Source of the DNA: an uncultured Candidatus Melainabacteria bacterium
GTDB taxonomy: Bacteria > Cyanobacteriota > Vampirovibrionia > Gastranaerophilales > Gastranaerophilaceae
Length of the DNA: 64,000 bases
Assembly: GCA_934718275.1 (NCBI GenBank)
Contig: CAKUZD010000003.1
Location: 223,972-287,971 of the forward strand
Direction of reading: 5' to 3'
Below, piece after piece: positions 34,670 to 42,837 of this stretch. The stretch's first letter is position 1. Every line of letters begins with the position of its first letter. The notes under the pieces were generated by a model. It saw only the letters and a program-made list of their open reading frames with translations, had not been told where the DNA came from and ran no database searches. Both the position numbers and the translations under genes were made by a program.

Positions 34670-34993
34670 ATGGGAATTAAAAAAGAATTTGGAAAACGAA
34701 TAAAATCACTGAGAATTCAAAATGGATACACTCAAGAAAAACTTTCTGAAATGATTGACATTTCTCAAAGAGCGTTAAGTAGCATAGAATCAGGTGATAA
34801 TTTTGTTACTTCTGATACTATTGACAAACTTATGGTTGCTTTTGACATTAGTGTTGAAGAGTTTTTTGCAACAAATAAATTTAAGTCTTCTCAAGAGTTA
34901 CTTACCATGATTGAAAAAAATTTAGCTAATATAAAAGAACCAGAGAAGCTTGAAATAGTCCTTAATCTCACTAACAGTCTTGCAAAAAAATAG
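34670..34993 (+). CDS. XRE-family HTH regulator with a short C-terminal region
   Basis: 107 residues. The HTH is at residues 7-62: FGKRIKSLRIQNGYTQEKLSEMIDISQRALSSIESGDNF, then LMVAFDISVEEFF. A C-terminal helix of about 35 residues may be for dimer formation. No clear ribosome binding site; TACAAT at about 34647 gives a short leader. It lies 61 bases before birA and could control the birA-oad operon. This is inference from position only. Confidence 0.85.
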   Translation: MGIKKEFGKRIKSLRIQNGYTQEKLSEMIDISQRALSSIESGDNFVTSDTIDKLMVAFDISVEEFFATNKFKSSQELLTMIEKNLANIKEPEKLEIVLNLTNSLAKK

Positions 34994-35054
34994 TATTTCA
35001 TTATTTTTTTGTTTAGGTTAATATAATTATATAAATTATATGTTAGGGGCTAAA

Positions 35055-35777
35055 ATGAATATTATAAATTTGGAAGAAGTAAATTCTACCAACCTTTATG
35101 CTAAGGAAAATTTGGATATTTTAGATGATAAAACAATTGTTATAGCAACACGCCAAACAGCAGGGAGAGGTCGTTTTGACAGAAAATGGGTTGATTTGGG
35201 TGAGGGAAATTTGTTTATGACTATTGTTTTAAAGCCTTCTGATGTTTTTAGGGAAGTTTATGCAAATTATACGCAGTATTTATCTGTTTCATTAACAAGA
35301 GTGTTGGAAGAATATGGGCTTTCTCCAAAAATAAAATGGCCTAATGATGTCATAGTTAATAATGCCAAAATCGCAGGAATTTTAGCAGAAACTGTTATGC
35401 AAGGAAACTGTTTTAAAGGGCTTGTACTCGGGATTGGAGTAAATCTGAATGCTGATAAAAATGATTTAGTGCAAATTAGAGATAAAGTGGCTACGGCTTT
35501 AAATGTGGAACTTGGTCGTGAGTATATTGATAAAAAACTTTTTATTGAAAAGCTGTTAGGAGAATTTTTTAAGAACTATGAAGAATTTCTCAGAAAAGGT
35601 TTTTCTATGATAAAAGAATATTATGAACATAGATGTAATTTTTTAGGAAAAGAAGTTGATGTACAAGTTTTTAATCAAAAAAAATCAGGTCTTGTTAAAG
35701 GTATCAACGATTTAGGAGAACTTATTCTTGAAGATAGAAATGGTGAGTTTATATTAACAATGGGAGATATATTATGA
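35055..35777 (+). CDS. birA: Biotin--protein ligase (class I, no HTH)
   Basis: Attaches biotin to the Lys of the AMKM motif of carrier proteins via biotinyl-AMP. The start at 35055 follows AGGGG; the ATG at 35040 is upstream of that site. About 240 residues. It has GRGR (TAGRGRFDRKW) near residue 43, KWPNDV near 97 and GIGVNLN near 138. It lacks the N-terminal DNA-binding domain of E. coli BirA, so it should not repress biotin genes. Its stop overlaps the oadG start (ATGA), placing it first in the decarboxylase operon, whose OadA subunit is its evident target. Confidence 0.95.
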   Translation: MNIINLEEVNSTNLYAKENLDILDDKTIVIATRQTAGRGRFDRKWVDLGEGNLFMTIVLKPSDVFREVYANYTQYLSVSLTRVLEEYGLSPKIKWPNDVIVNNAKIAGILAETVMQGNCFKGLVLGIGVNLNADKNDLVQIRDKVATALNVELGREYIDKKLFIEKLLGEFFKNYEEFLRKGFSMIKEYYEHRCNFLGKEVDVQVFNQKKSGLVKGINDLGELILEDRNGEFILTMGDIL

Positions 35778-36007
35778 GTGAAAATTTTATTTTAGGATTG
35801 ACACTGATGGCTATAGGGATGGGATTTGTCCTTTTATTTCTATGTCTTTTAATATTGTCAATGCGCATTATGTCGAAAATCATTTTATATTTGAATCAAA
35901 TTTTTCCTGAAAAGGTTGAGATTCTTCAAAAGACTGTAAAAAAAGTTGTTTCAAATGAAGATGATTCTATTGCGGTTGCTTTAGCTGCAATCATGGCAAG
36001 AAAGTAA
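35774..36007 (+). CDS. oadG: Sodium-pumping decarboxylase gamma subunit (OadG-like)
   Basis: 77 residues: a short N-terminus, one membrane helix (about 8-32, GLTLMAIGMGFVLLFLCLLILS), then a soluble tail ending AVALAAIMARK. This pattern (GM-x-FVLLFL, then IAxAIAAI near the end) is that of OadG/MmdD-like subunits, which hold the complex together at the membrane. It overlaps birA by 4 bases and precedes oadA by 19. The small size leaves some doubt, but the context is decisive. Confidence 0.82.
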   Translation: MSENFILGLTLMAIGMGFVLLFLCLLILSMRIMSKIILYLNQIFPEKVEILQKTVKKVVSNEDDSIAVALAAIMARK

Positions 36008-36026
36008 ATTTAGGAAGGGTATATAT

Positions 36027-37817
36027 ATGGGTAAAAAACAGATTAAAGTTATGGACACATCATTTAGAGATGGTTTTCAATCAGTTTATGGCGCAAGAGT
36101 GTTTGTTGATGATTTTCTGCCGGCATTGAAAGCTGCAGTAGATGCAGGGATAAGACATTTTGAAGTTGCAGGTGGGGCTCGTTTTCAATCTCCAATTTTT
36201 TATTGTAATGAAAATGCTTTTGAAACAATGGATAAAATTAGAGCTGCAGTTGGTCCGGATATTAATTTGCAAAGTTTAGCAAGGGGGGTGAATGTTGTAG
36301 GACTTGATTCGCAACCTCGTGACATTATTAATTTACATGCCAAAATGTTCAAGAAACATGGGGTTACGACCGTAAGAAATTTTGATGCTTTAAATGATGT
36401 TAATAATTTAATCTATTCAGGTCAATGTATAAAAGATAACGGATTAAGGCATGAAGTTACAATTACCATGATGGAATTGCCAATAGGGTGTCAAGGTGCT
36501 CATGATGCTGATTTTTATGAAAGAGTTTTGAGAAATATCCTTGATGCGGGGATTCCGTTTGATAGTTTGGCTTATAAAGATGCATCAGGAACATCAAACC
36601 CAAGAAAAGTTTATGAAACGGTAAAAAGGGCTAGAGAAATTTTAGGTGCTGATGCTCATATTCGTTTTCATTCTCATGAGACTGCAGGAACTGGGTTAGC
36701 TGCATATTTAGCTGCATTAGATGGTGGTGCGGATGGAATTGATTTGTCTATGAAACCTGTCTCCGGTGGTACTGCTCAGCCTGATATTGTTTCAATGTGG
36801 CATGCCTTAAAAGGGACAGAATATGATTTAGGTTTAGATATTGAAAAAATCTTGGAAACAGAAGAAATATTTAAGGAATGTATGAAAGATTATTTCTTAC
36901 CTCCTGAAGCTTTAGCGGTTAACCCTATGATTATTCAATCTCCACTTCCTGGTGGGGCTTTAACTGCTAATACTCAAATGTTGAGAGATAACAATTTAAT
37001 GGATAGATATCCTGAAATTGTGGCAGCGATGAAAGAAGTTGTTGAAAAAGGTGGTTTTGGAACTTCTGTTACCCCTGTTTCACAATTCTATTTCCAACAA
37101 GCCTTTAACAACGTTATTCATGGCAATTGGAATAAAATAGCGGAAGGGTATGGAAAAATGGTGCTTGGATATTTCGGAAAAACTCCATGCGAACCGGATA
37201 GTGATGTTGTAAGAATTGCTTCGGAACAATTAGGTTTAGAGCCTACTACAGAAAAAGTTGTAGATATTAATGATAGAGATACAACTAAGGGGATTGCTGC
37301 CGCAACAAAACGTTTGGAAGATGCAGGTTTACCTGTAAATGATGAAAATATCTTTATTTCAGCTGCTTGTAAAGAAAAGGGAATTTTATTCTTACAAGGT
37401 AAGGGGACAATTGGTGTTCGTAAATGTGAAAAAGAAGAACACGAAGCAACGGTTGATAATAATGGGAAAGAATTTACCGTAACAGTTAATGGTAAAAAAT
37501 ACGGAATTGCTCTTGATGGTAAAAAGGCCACTGTTAATGGTAAAACCTATGATTTTGATGTGAAATCAGGTATTGAAACAGTAACTGCCGTTAGCTCGGG
37601 AGATGGTCAACCTGTAAAGGCTGCACTTCCAGGAACAGTTCTAAGAGTAGAAGCTTCTATCGGTGATAATGTTGCTGAAGGTGATGTGATTGCCGTTATT
37701 GAAGCTATGAAAATGGAAACTGAGATTAAATCTCCATTATCAGGTACGGTAAAAGAAGTTAACATTGAAGCCGGTGGTAAAGTTAAAACCGGCGATGTAT
37801 TAATTGTTGTTGGATAA
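36027..37817 (+). CDS. oadA: Biotin-dependent decarboxylase alpha subunit (OadA / pyruvate carboxylase B type)
   Basis: 596 residues. The N-terminal carboxyltransferase barrel starts DTSFRDGFQS (metal Asp), with FHSHETAG holding the two metal His near residue 212, the YKD lysine near 181, and PVSGGTAQPD. A conserved linker follows, then a C-terminal biotinyl domain ending at VIEAMKMETEIKSP, whose central Lys is biotinylated. The acceptor could be oxaloacetate, malonyl-, methylmalonyl- or glutaconyl-CoA; the barrel type is closest to the oxaloacetate/pyruvate group. With oadG and oadB flanking it, decarboxylation coupled to Na+ export is the likely role. Confidence 0.93.
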   Translation: MGKKQIKVMDTSFRDGFQSVYGARVFVDDFLPALKAAVDAGIRHFEVAGGARFQSPIFYCNENAFETMDKIRAAVGPDINLQSLARGVNVVGLDSQPRDIINLHAKMFKKHGVTTVRNFDALNDVNNLIYSGQCIKDNGLRHEVTITMMELPIGCQGAHDADFYERVLRNILDAGIPFDSLAYKDASGTSNPRKVYETVKRAREILGADAHIRFHSHETAGTGLAAYLAALDGGADGIDLSMKPVSGGTAQPDIVSMWHALKGTEYDLGLDIEKILETEEIFKECMKDYFLPPEALAVNPMIIQSPLPGGALTANTQMLRDNNLMDRYPEIVAAMKEVVEKGGFGTSVTPVSQFYFQQAFNNVIHGNWNKIAEGYGKMVLGYFGKTPCEPDSDVVRIASEQLGLEPTTEKVVDINDRDTTKGIAAATKRLEDAGLPVNDENIFISAACKEKGILFLQGKGTIGVRKCEKEEHEATVDNNGKEFTVTVNGKKYGIALDGKKATVNGKTYDFDVKSGIETVTAVSSGDGQPVKAALPGTVLRVEASIGDNVAEGDVIAVIEAMKMETEIKSPLSGTVKEVNIEAGGKVKTGDVLIVVG

Positions 37818-37842
37818 AATTTAAAATTTAAAAGGATAGAAA

Positions 37843-39018
37843 ATGAATATATTAGATAGTTTATACAAATTATGGCAATCTACAGGTATTGCAAATTTTG
37901 TTCAACCTGTAGACCCAAATATAACAAACGGGTTTGAACAATTTTTACATCAATTTGGTTCTCCGATAATGCTTTTACTTTGTTTGTTTTTGCTTTGGTT
38001 GGGAATTAAAAAGCAATTTGAACCTTTATTATTGGTTCCGATTGCCTTTGGTGGATTATTGTCAAATATTCCTGTTGCCGGAATTGCGGAACCTACAGGT
38101 TTTTTAGGCATTATTTATGAATTCGGCATTCATCAAGGATTATTTCCGTTGATTATATTTATGGGGGTTGGCGCTATGACTGATTTTGGTCCGCTTATTG
38201 CGAATCCTAAGACGGCGCTTCTTGGTGGAGCTGCTCAATTCGGAATTTTTGGAGCGCTACTTTTAGCCTTATGTTTTTTCGGATTTACATTACCACAGGC
38301 AGGTGCAATCGGTATTATTGGTGGAGCTGATGGGCCTACTTCAATTTATGTAACATCAAAGTTGGCGCCTGAATTGTTGGGTGCAATTGCTGTTGCAGCA
38401 TATTCTTATATGGCATTAGTTCCGGTTATTCAGCCTCCGATTATGAAATTTTGTACAACCAAGGCCGAAAGAGAAATTCAAATGACTCAATTGAGGGAAG
38501 TTTCAAAACGTGAAAAAATTGTATTTCCGTTGGTAGTACTAGGGCTTTGTATAATCTTTTTGCCTGATGCCTGTCCGTTAGTTGGAGCTTTAACTTTTGG
38601 TAATTTGTGCAAAGAATGTGGAGTAGTTGATAGACTTTCTGATACTATGCAAAATGCTTTAATTAATATTGTAACAATATTTTTGGGGCTTTCTGTCGGT
38701 TCAAAGTTGTCTGCAGATCAATTTTTAACTTTGCAAACTTTGTTTATTTTGATTTTGGGCATTTTGGCATTCTCATTCGCAACTGCTGCAGGTGTTGTAT
38801 TTGCAAAAATTATGAATTTGTTTTCAAAAAATAAAATTAATCCATTAATCGGAGCTGCGGGTGTTTCTGCTGTTCCAATGGCAGCTAGGGTTGCAAACAA
38901 AGTAGGTTTAGAAGCTAATCCGCAAAACTATTTGTTAATGCATGCGATGGGGCCAAATGTTGCAGGTGTAATTGGTTCTGCAGTGGCTGCAGGTATTTTG
39001 CTTGCACTTTGCAATTAG
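37843..39018 (+). CDS. oadB: Sodium-pumping decarboxylase beta subunit
   Basis: 391 residues with about 9-11 hydrophobic segments. It carries the known Na+-pathway motifs FMGVGAMTDFGPLIANP (near residue 107) and IGGADGPTSIYV (near 165, containing the essential Asp), plus a C-terminal half with GVSAVPMAARVANKVG and NYLLMHAMGPNVAGVIGSA. It follows oadA by 25 bases and is closed by a strong terminator. This subunit takes the carboxyl group from biotin and exports Na+. Confidence 0.95.
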   Translation: MNILDSLYKLWQSTGIANFVQPVDPNITNGFEQFLHQFGSPIMLLLCLFLLWLGIKKQFEPLLLVPIAFGGLLSNIPVAGIAEPTGFLGIIYEFGIHQGLFPLIIFMGVGAMTDFGPLIANPKTALLGGAAQFGIFGALLLALCFFGFTLPQAGAIGIIGGADGPTSIYVTSKLAPELLGAIAVAAYSYMALVPVIQPPIMKFCTTKAEREIQMTQLREVSKREKIVFPLVVLGLCIIFLPDACPLVGALTFGNLCKECGVVDRLSDTMQNALINIVTIFLGLSVGSKLSADQFLTLQTLFILILGILAFSFATAAGVVFAKIMNLFSKNKINPLIGAAGVSAVPMAARVANKVGLEANPQNYLLMHAMGPNVAGVIGSAVAAGILLALCN

Positions 39019-39042
39019 ATTGATTTCATATTTTATTAATTA

Positions 39043-39071
39043 AAAAAGACCGTATTTTATGCGGTCTTTTT
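39043..39071. terminator. Bidirectional terminator after oadB
   Basis: AAAAAGACCG (39043-39052) pairs with CGGTCTTTTT (39062-39071), 9-base loop, A/T tracts on both sides. It abuts the minus-strand stop at 39073. Confidence 0.9.
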
Positions 39072-39072
39072 G

Positions 39073-39417
39073 TTATAATGTTATATCAATTTCTTTTCCC
39101 AGCTCTTTTATAATAGGTTTAGAATGTTGTTGTAAATCTATTTTTTTAGCATTTGGATTATTTGCTATATACGTTTTTAATTTTTCAGTAGCTTGAGCAA
39201 CTTCAGGATACTTGTTCATGATTTTATTTCCAATTGCTTGCAAGTAATATTTATAACCTTTACTGCCTGTTGCTTTAAATTTTTCAGGCCATAAATTATC
39301 TATGACAGGTTTTAAATCTGCGACAGAATCACTTTCTATGCATCTTAATGTGGTTGTTTCAAGTATATTTACTGTTTTAAATTTTGCTCCGAATGATATA
39401 TTATTTTGAATTTCCAT
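39073..39417 (-). CDS. Small hypothetical protein with N-terminal F-x-G motif
   Basis: 114 residues, no family recognised. It begins MEIQNNISFGAKFKT, with the short SFG pattern also seen near the start of the tandem membrane paralogs. The rest is a charged, helical protein (LQAIGNKIMNKYPEVAQATEKLKTYIANNP) without membrane segments. No obvious Shine-Dalgarno precedes it. Its 3' end abuts a terminator. Alone on its strand between oadB and the PurN-like gene. Confidence 0.65.
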   Translation of the reverse strand: MEIQNNISFGAKFKTVNILETTTLRCIESDSVADLKPVIDNLWPEKFKATGSKGYKYYLQAIGNKIMNKYPEVAQATEKLKTYIANNPNAKKIDLQQHSKPIIKELGKEIDITL

Positions 39418-39476
39418 ATTTATAGTAAATACAAATATAAATTTTTTTGCTATTATATATATAAAAGGGGGTATTT

Positions 39477-40073
39477 ATGAAAAAATTAGCAATATTAGGT
39501 TCTGCAAAAAGCTGTGTTTTAGAGGCTTTATTGAAGTATTTTACAAATAAAGATGTTGAAATAACCTGTTTGTCCGATGACGAGCATTGTGAATTTTTTA
39601 AAAAAGCAAAAGAATTATGCCAAAATACTAAATTTTTACCTTTAGAAATGAATTTTGAATATTTTTCTGCGCATGATTTTGATTTAGTTGCTTTATGTGA
39701 TTATAGGCAACATGTTCAAAGTGAAGTATTGGAAACGGGAAAATTTGTTAGTGTGCATGGTTCATTGTTACCTTCTTTCAAGGGCCCTGATGCTATAAAT
39801 AGAGCTTTTACATCAGGGGTGAAAGTTTCCGGTGTTACGGTTCATTGGGTAAACGAAGATGTTGACAGTGGTGCAATTATTGCTCAATATCCTGTTCTTA
39901 TTGGAAATTTGATGCATTTTGATGAGTTTGAAGAAAATATTTATAATCTTGAAGAAAATCTTTATCCGATTGTAATTGATAAAATTTTGAAAGATGAAGT
40001 TTTTGATTTTTCTGATTTGTTAGGAAGTGGCGGCTGTGGAAATTCTTGCGGAGGTTGTGGCGGTTGTCATTAG
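39477..40073 (+). CDS. PurN-like formyltransferase-fold protein with a Cys/Gly-rich tail
   Basis: 198 residues. The middle matches 10-formyl-THF transferases: VHGSLLPSFKGPDAINRAF (92-110) and GVTVHWVNEDVDSGAIIAQ (119-137). The catalytic His (H94) and Asp (D130) of PurN are kept, but the catalytic Asn (PurN Asn106) is Ser92 here. The N-terminal Rossmann part is shorter than in PurN. The last 16 residues (GSGGCGNSCGGCGGCH) hold four Cys and a terminal His, as expected for a metal or Fe-S site. No purine genes are near. It is likely a diverged formyl- or hydroxymethyl-group enzyme, not housekeeping PurN. The start follows AGGGGGT. Confidence 0.75.
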   Translation: MKKLAILGSAKSCVLEALLKYFTNKDVEITCLSDDEHCEFFKKAKELCQNTKFLPLEMNFEYFSAHDFDLVALCDYRQHVQSEVLETGKFVSVHGSLLPSFKGPDAINRAFTSGVKVSGVTVHWVNEDVDSGAIIAQYPVLIGNLMHFDEFEENIYNLEENLYPIVIDKILKDEVFDFSDLLGSGGCGNSCGGCGGCH

Positions 40074-40240
40074 TTTTTTAACTTTTTTATAACTATGCAA
40101 TATTTCGCTTACTTTATTTTATTACATGCTTTTACAATGATGGTTCTAGTACATAGCGATATTGAAAGTTGGGAACTAGTGACAACATTAATAGGAAAAA
40201 ATAGTTATTTAGAATTAGTGCTTTTTTCCAAAAATTTTTG

Positions 40241-40246
40241 TATAAT
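40241..40246 (+). promoter_or_regulatory. -10 element of glgC
   Basis: TATAAT at 40241-40246, 30 bases before the ATG, with GAGGGG ribosome binding site between. The 200-base gap before it holds no supported gene. Confidence 0.5.
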
Positions 40247-40275
40247 TAAGGTACAAGATAGAAAGAGGGGCAGAC

Positions 40276-41511
40276 ATGTCAATAGACAATGCATTGGTAA
40301 TGATTTTGGCAGGTGGAGAGGGAAAAAGACTTTATCCTTTAACTAAAGATAGAGCAAAACCTGCGGTACCTTTTGGGGGAAGATATAGGATTATTGATTT
40401 TGTTTTAAATAACTTTATAAATTCGGGTTTCTTTAAAATAAAAGTATTGACCCAATATAAATCTGATTCTTTAAATAAACATATAACCAGAGGATGGGCG
40501 CTTTCTCCATTTTTAAATCAGTATGTAGATTTAGCTCCGGCACAAATGAGAACAGGTTCTGATTGGTATCGAGGTACAGCCGATGCAATTTATCAAAATG
40601 TTTTTCATATTACGGATGAAGATCCTGATTATGTTTGTATTTTTGGTGGAGATCATATTTACAAAATGGATGTTTCTCAAATGTTGGATTATCATAAAGA
40701 CAAAAATGCAGATTTAACTATTTCAGCTATTCCTATTCCAATAGAAGAAGCACATGAATTTGGTATAATTGAAGTTGATGAGGATTGGAAGCTTATTAAT
40801 TTTGTTGAAAAACCCCAAAATACTCCAAAATCAATTCCCGGAAATCCTAATATGTGCCTTGCTTCTATGGGAAATTATATTTTTAATAAAGATAGCTTGC
40901 TATGTGCATTAAATCAGGATGAGGAAATTAAGGATTCAAGCCATGATTTTGGTAAAAATGTTATACCTATGATGCTAAATCAAGGAAAACAAATTTATGT
41001 ATATAATTTCAACAACAATTCATTTACGGGAATGACTGATAGAGAACGTGGTTATTGGATGGATGTAGGTAGTATTGACGCTTATTGGCAAGCGAATATG
41101 GACTTGTTGGATTATGCACCTGAGTTAAATCTATATTCTCAAGATTGGCCTTTGAGAACGTTCAATTATAATTATCCTCCTGCTAAATTTATTTGGGAGG
41201 AAGGAGAACGTGTCGGAATGGCAACTAATTCAATGGTTTCTGAGGGCTGTATTGTTTCAGGAGCCGGCTTATCAAGATGTGTTTTATCTCCAAAGGTTAA
41301 AGTAAACAGTTTTTCACAGATTTCAGAAAGTATTTTAATGGAAAATGTTGAAATAGGCAGACATTCTCGAATAAAAAAAGCAATAATTGATAAGAATGTT
41401 GTTGTTCCGCCTCATACACGAATTGGCTTTAATCGTGAAGAAGATATTAAACGAGGGTTTCATGTTTCTCCAAATGGAGTCACGGTTGTTCCCAAAGGGG
41501 CAAAATTGTAA
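40276..41511 (+). CDS. glgC: Glucose-1-phosphate adenylyltransferase
   Basis: Makes ADP-glucose for glycogen. 411 residues: AGGEGKRLYPLTKDRAKPAVPFGG at the start (nucleotide site), FGGDHIYKMD near residue 127, VEKP near 178, and the C-terminal left-handed beta-helix (VSEGCIVSGAGLSRCVLSPKVKV). The start follows AGAGGGGCAGAC. The length is slightly below the 420-430 of well-studied members. No other glycogen gene lies nearby, so ADP-glucose users must be elsewhere. Confidence 0.97.
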   Translation: MSIDNALVMILAGGEGKRLYPLTKDRAKPAVPFGGRYRIIDFVLNNFINSGFFKIKVLTQYKSDSLNKHITRGWALSPFLNQYVDLAPAQMRTGSDWYRGTADAIYQNVFHITDEDPDYVCIFGGDHIYKMDVSQMLDYHKDKNADLTISAIPIPIEEAHEFGIIEVDEDWKLINFVEKPQNTPKSIPGNPNMCLASMGNYIFNKDSLLCALNQDEEIKDSSHDFGKNVIPMMLNQGKQIYVYNFNNNSFTGMTDRERGYWMDVGSIDAYWQANMDLLDYAPELNLYSQDWPLRTFNYNYPPAKFIWEEGERVGMATNSMVSEGCIVSGAGLSRCVLSPKVKVNSFSQISESILMENVEIGRHSRIKKAIIDKNVVVPPHTRIGFNREEDIKRGFHVSPNGVTVVPKGAKL

Positions 41512-41623
41512 ATAACAAAATATTTTTTTATTTTATATAAAAGATTGTAAATCTTTATTAATATATTGCGATTTTTAAGCAATTATAAAGCTTTACGGTC
41601 TTTATATTTTTGGGTGTAGAAAT

Positions 41624-42193
41624 ATGGCATTATCAGGAATACGTTCATATATAGTTAATTCCTCCTTGTATAAAGGGGCTTCATCTGCTGTGCGTGATAT
41701 TAAACAGGGAGCATTAGACATGTTCCCGGACTCGGTATATTCTGATAAAAAAGTTATAAATGGGATAAGAAATACGGGAGAAAAAATATCTTCGGCTGAA
41801 CAACGTTTGATATTAGGTGCTTCAGCTCTAATGTCACAACCTTTTATTGATGCTCATAACAGAAGTGTTGACGAGAAAACAAGAAAAGTTTCTGTTGCCA
41901 GGACTATTGCAAAGATTATTGCTGGTACATTTACGGGATATTTTATTAGGAAAGGTTGTATTAAAGGAATAAAAGCTTTATCGGAAGTTGAAGGGAAAAA
42001 TGTTCCTAAGTGGAAAACTTTCTTTACTCCAAAAAATATAAAAAATAATAAAACAGACGCCTTTTTACAGTATAGAAATGCTATGGGGACAGTTGTAGCA
42101 TTAGTTGTGATGATGTTTACAAATTTTCTTATAGATGCGCCATTGACAAAATTTTTGACAAATGCGCTTGTTAAGAAAGGGGGGGATAAATAA
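41624..42193 (+). CDS. Small membrane protein, first of a translationally coupled pair
   Basis: 189 residues, no family recognised. Hydrophobic or weakly hydrophobic segments lie at about 96-108 (TIAKIIAGTFTGYFI) and 150-170 (MGTVVALVVMMFTNFLI); the rest is basic. It ends KKGGDK, encoded by a run of seven G (42179-42185) that also serves as ribosome binding site for the next gene; the stop and start overlap as TAATG. Upstream lies a 112-base AT-rich gap with no clear promoter. Confidence 0.7.
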   Translation: MALSGIRSYIVNSSLYKGASSAVRDIKQGALDMFPDSVYSDKKVINGIRNTGEKISSAEQRLILGASALMSQPFIDAHNRSVDEKTRKVSVARTIAKIIAGTFTGYFIRKGCIKGIKALSEVEGKNVPKWKTFFTPKNIKNNKTDAFLQYRNAMGTVVALVVMMFTNFLIDAPLTKFLTNALVKKGGDK

Positions 42194-42837
42194 TGAAATC
42201 TCCTGCCAATTTATTCTCAGATTTTAAAACTGTGATGTATAAGAATTATGGCGAAAACCCCGGGAAAATGCTTGTTCACACGGGCGTTTTAGGTTGGATT
42301 TTGTCATCTTTAGCACAAGTTAGTGCTGTAATTTTCAATGATAAAATATCTCCTGAACAAAAAACATTTTTAATTCCTCAAGAAATTGCAGATGCTGCTA
42401 TAAATATTATTTCTTTTTATACAATTACAAGTACTTTTAAAAATGCAGCTTCTAAACTTGTATCTTCTGGAAAATTAACCACTAAGCCAATTAGAGATTT
42501 CTTGACTAAACAAGGAGTGAATTCCAATGAACATATTGGAAAATTAGGCTTTAATATCGAAAAAATGGCAAATTTCCAAGATATTAAAGGTGATTATAAA
42601 CCGTTTAAAAATGGTGTAGATGTTGTTGCAAGTACAATTGGCTCAATTATATCTTGTAATATTGTTACTCCTATTTTAAGAAACCAATATGCTGCCAAAA
42701 AACAAAAACAAGCTTTAGCCAAGATGAATAAAACTGAAACAGGGACTCCTCAGTTAAAACCTCCTAGAGGAATTTCTATGGATGCTTATATTAACATGTC
42801 TGCAAGCAAATATTCTTCCGGTTCTTTAAAAATATAA
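42193..42837 (+). CDS. Small membrane protein, second of the pair
   Basis: 214 residues, no family recognised. Hydrophobic segments lie at about 31-48 (GVLGWILSSLAQVSAVIF), 67-80 and 142-155 (VDVVASTIGSIISCN). The last is followed by IVTPILRNQYAAKKQKQALAKMNK and a Pro/Ser-rich tail, the same C-terminal layout as in the tandem paralogs at 24116-27572 (helix, Pro, then a run rich in Lys and Ala). Its start shares a base with the stop of the preceding gene. Its end overlaps the convergent anti-sigma gene by 12 bases. Confidence 0.7.
   Translation: MKSPANLFSDFKTVMYKNYGENPGKMLVHTGVLGWILSSLAQVSAVIFNDKISPEQKTFLIPQEIADAAINIISFYTITSTFKNAASKLVSSGKLTTKPIRDFLTKQGVNSNEHIGKLGFNIEKMANFQDIKGDYKPFKNGVDVVASTIGSIISCNIVTPILRNQYAAKKQKQALAKMNKTETGTPQLKPPRGISMDAYINMSASKYSSGSLKI

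Noticed and set aside
37118..37531. 137-residue minus-strand frame inside oadA
   Set aside because: Lies wholly within a conserved coding region and has no ribosome binding site.
40095..40346. 83-residue frame before glgC
   Set aside because: Overlaps the glgC start, has no ribosome binding site, and covers the glgC promoter.
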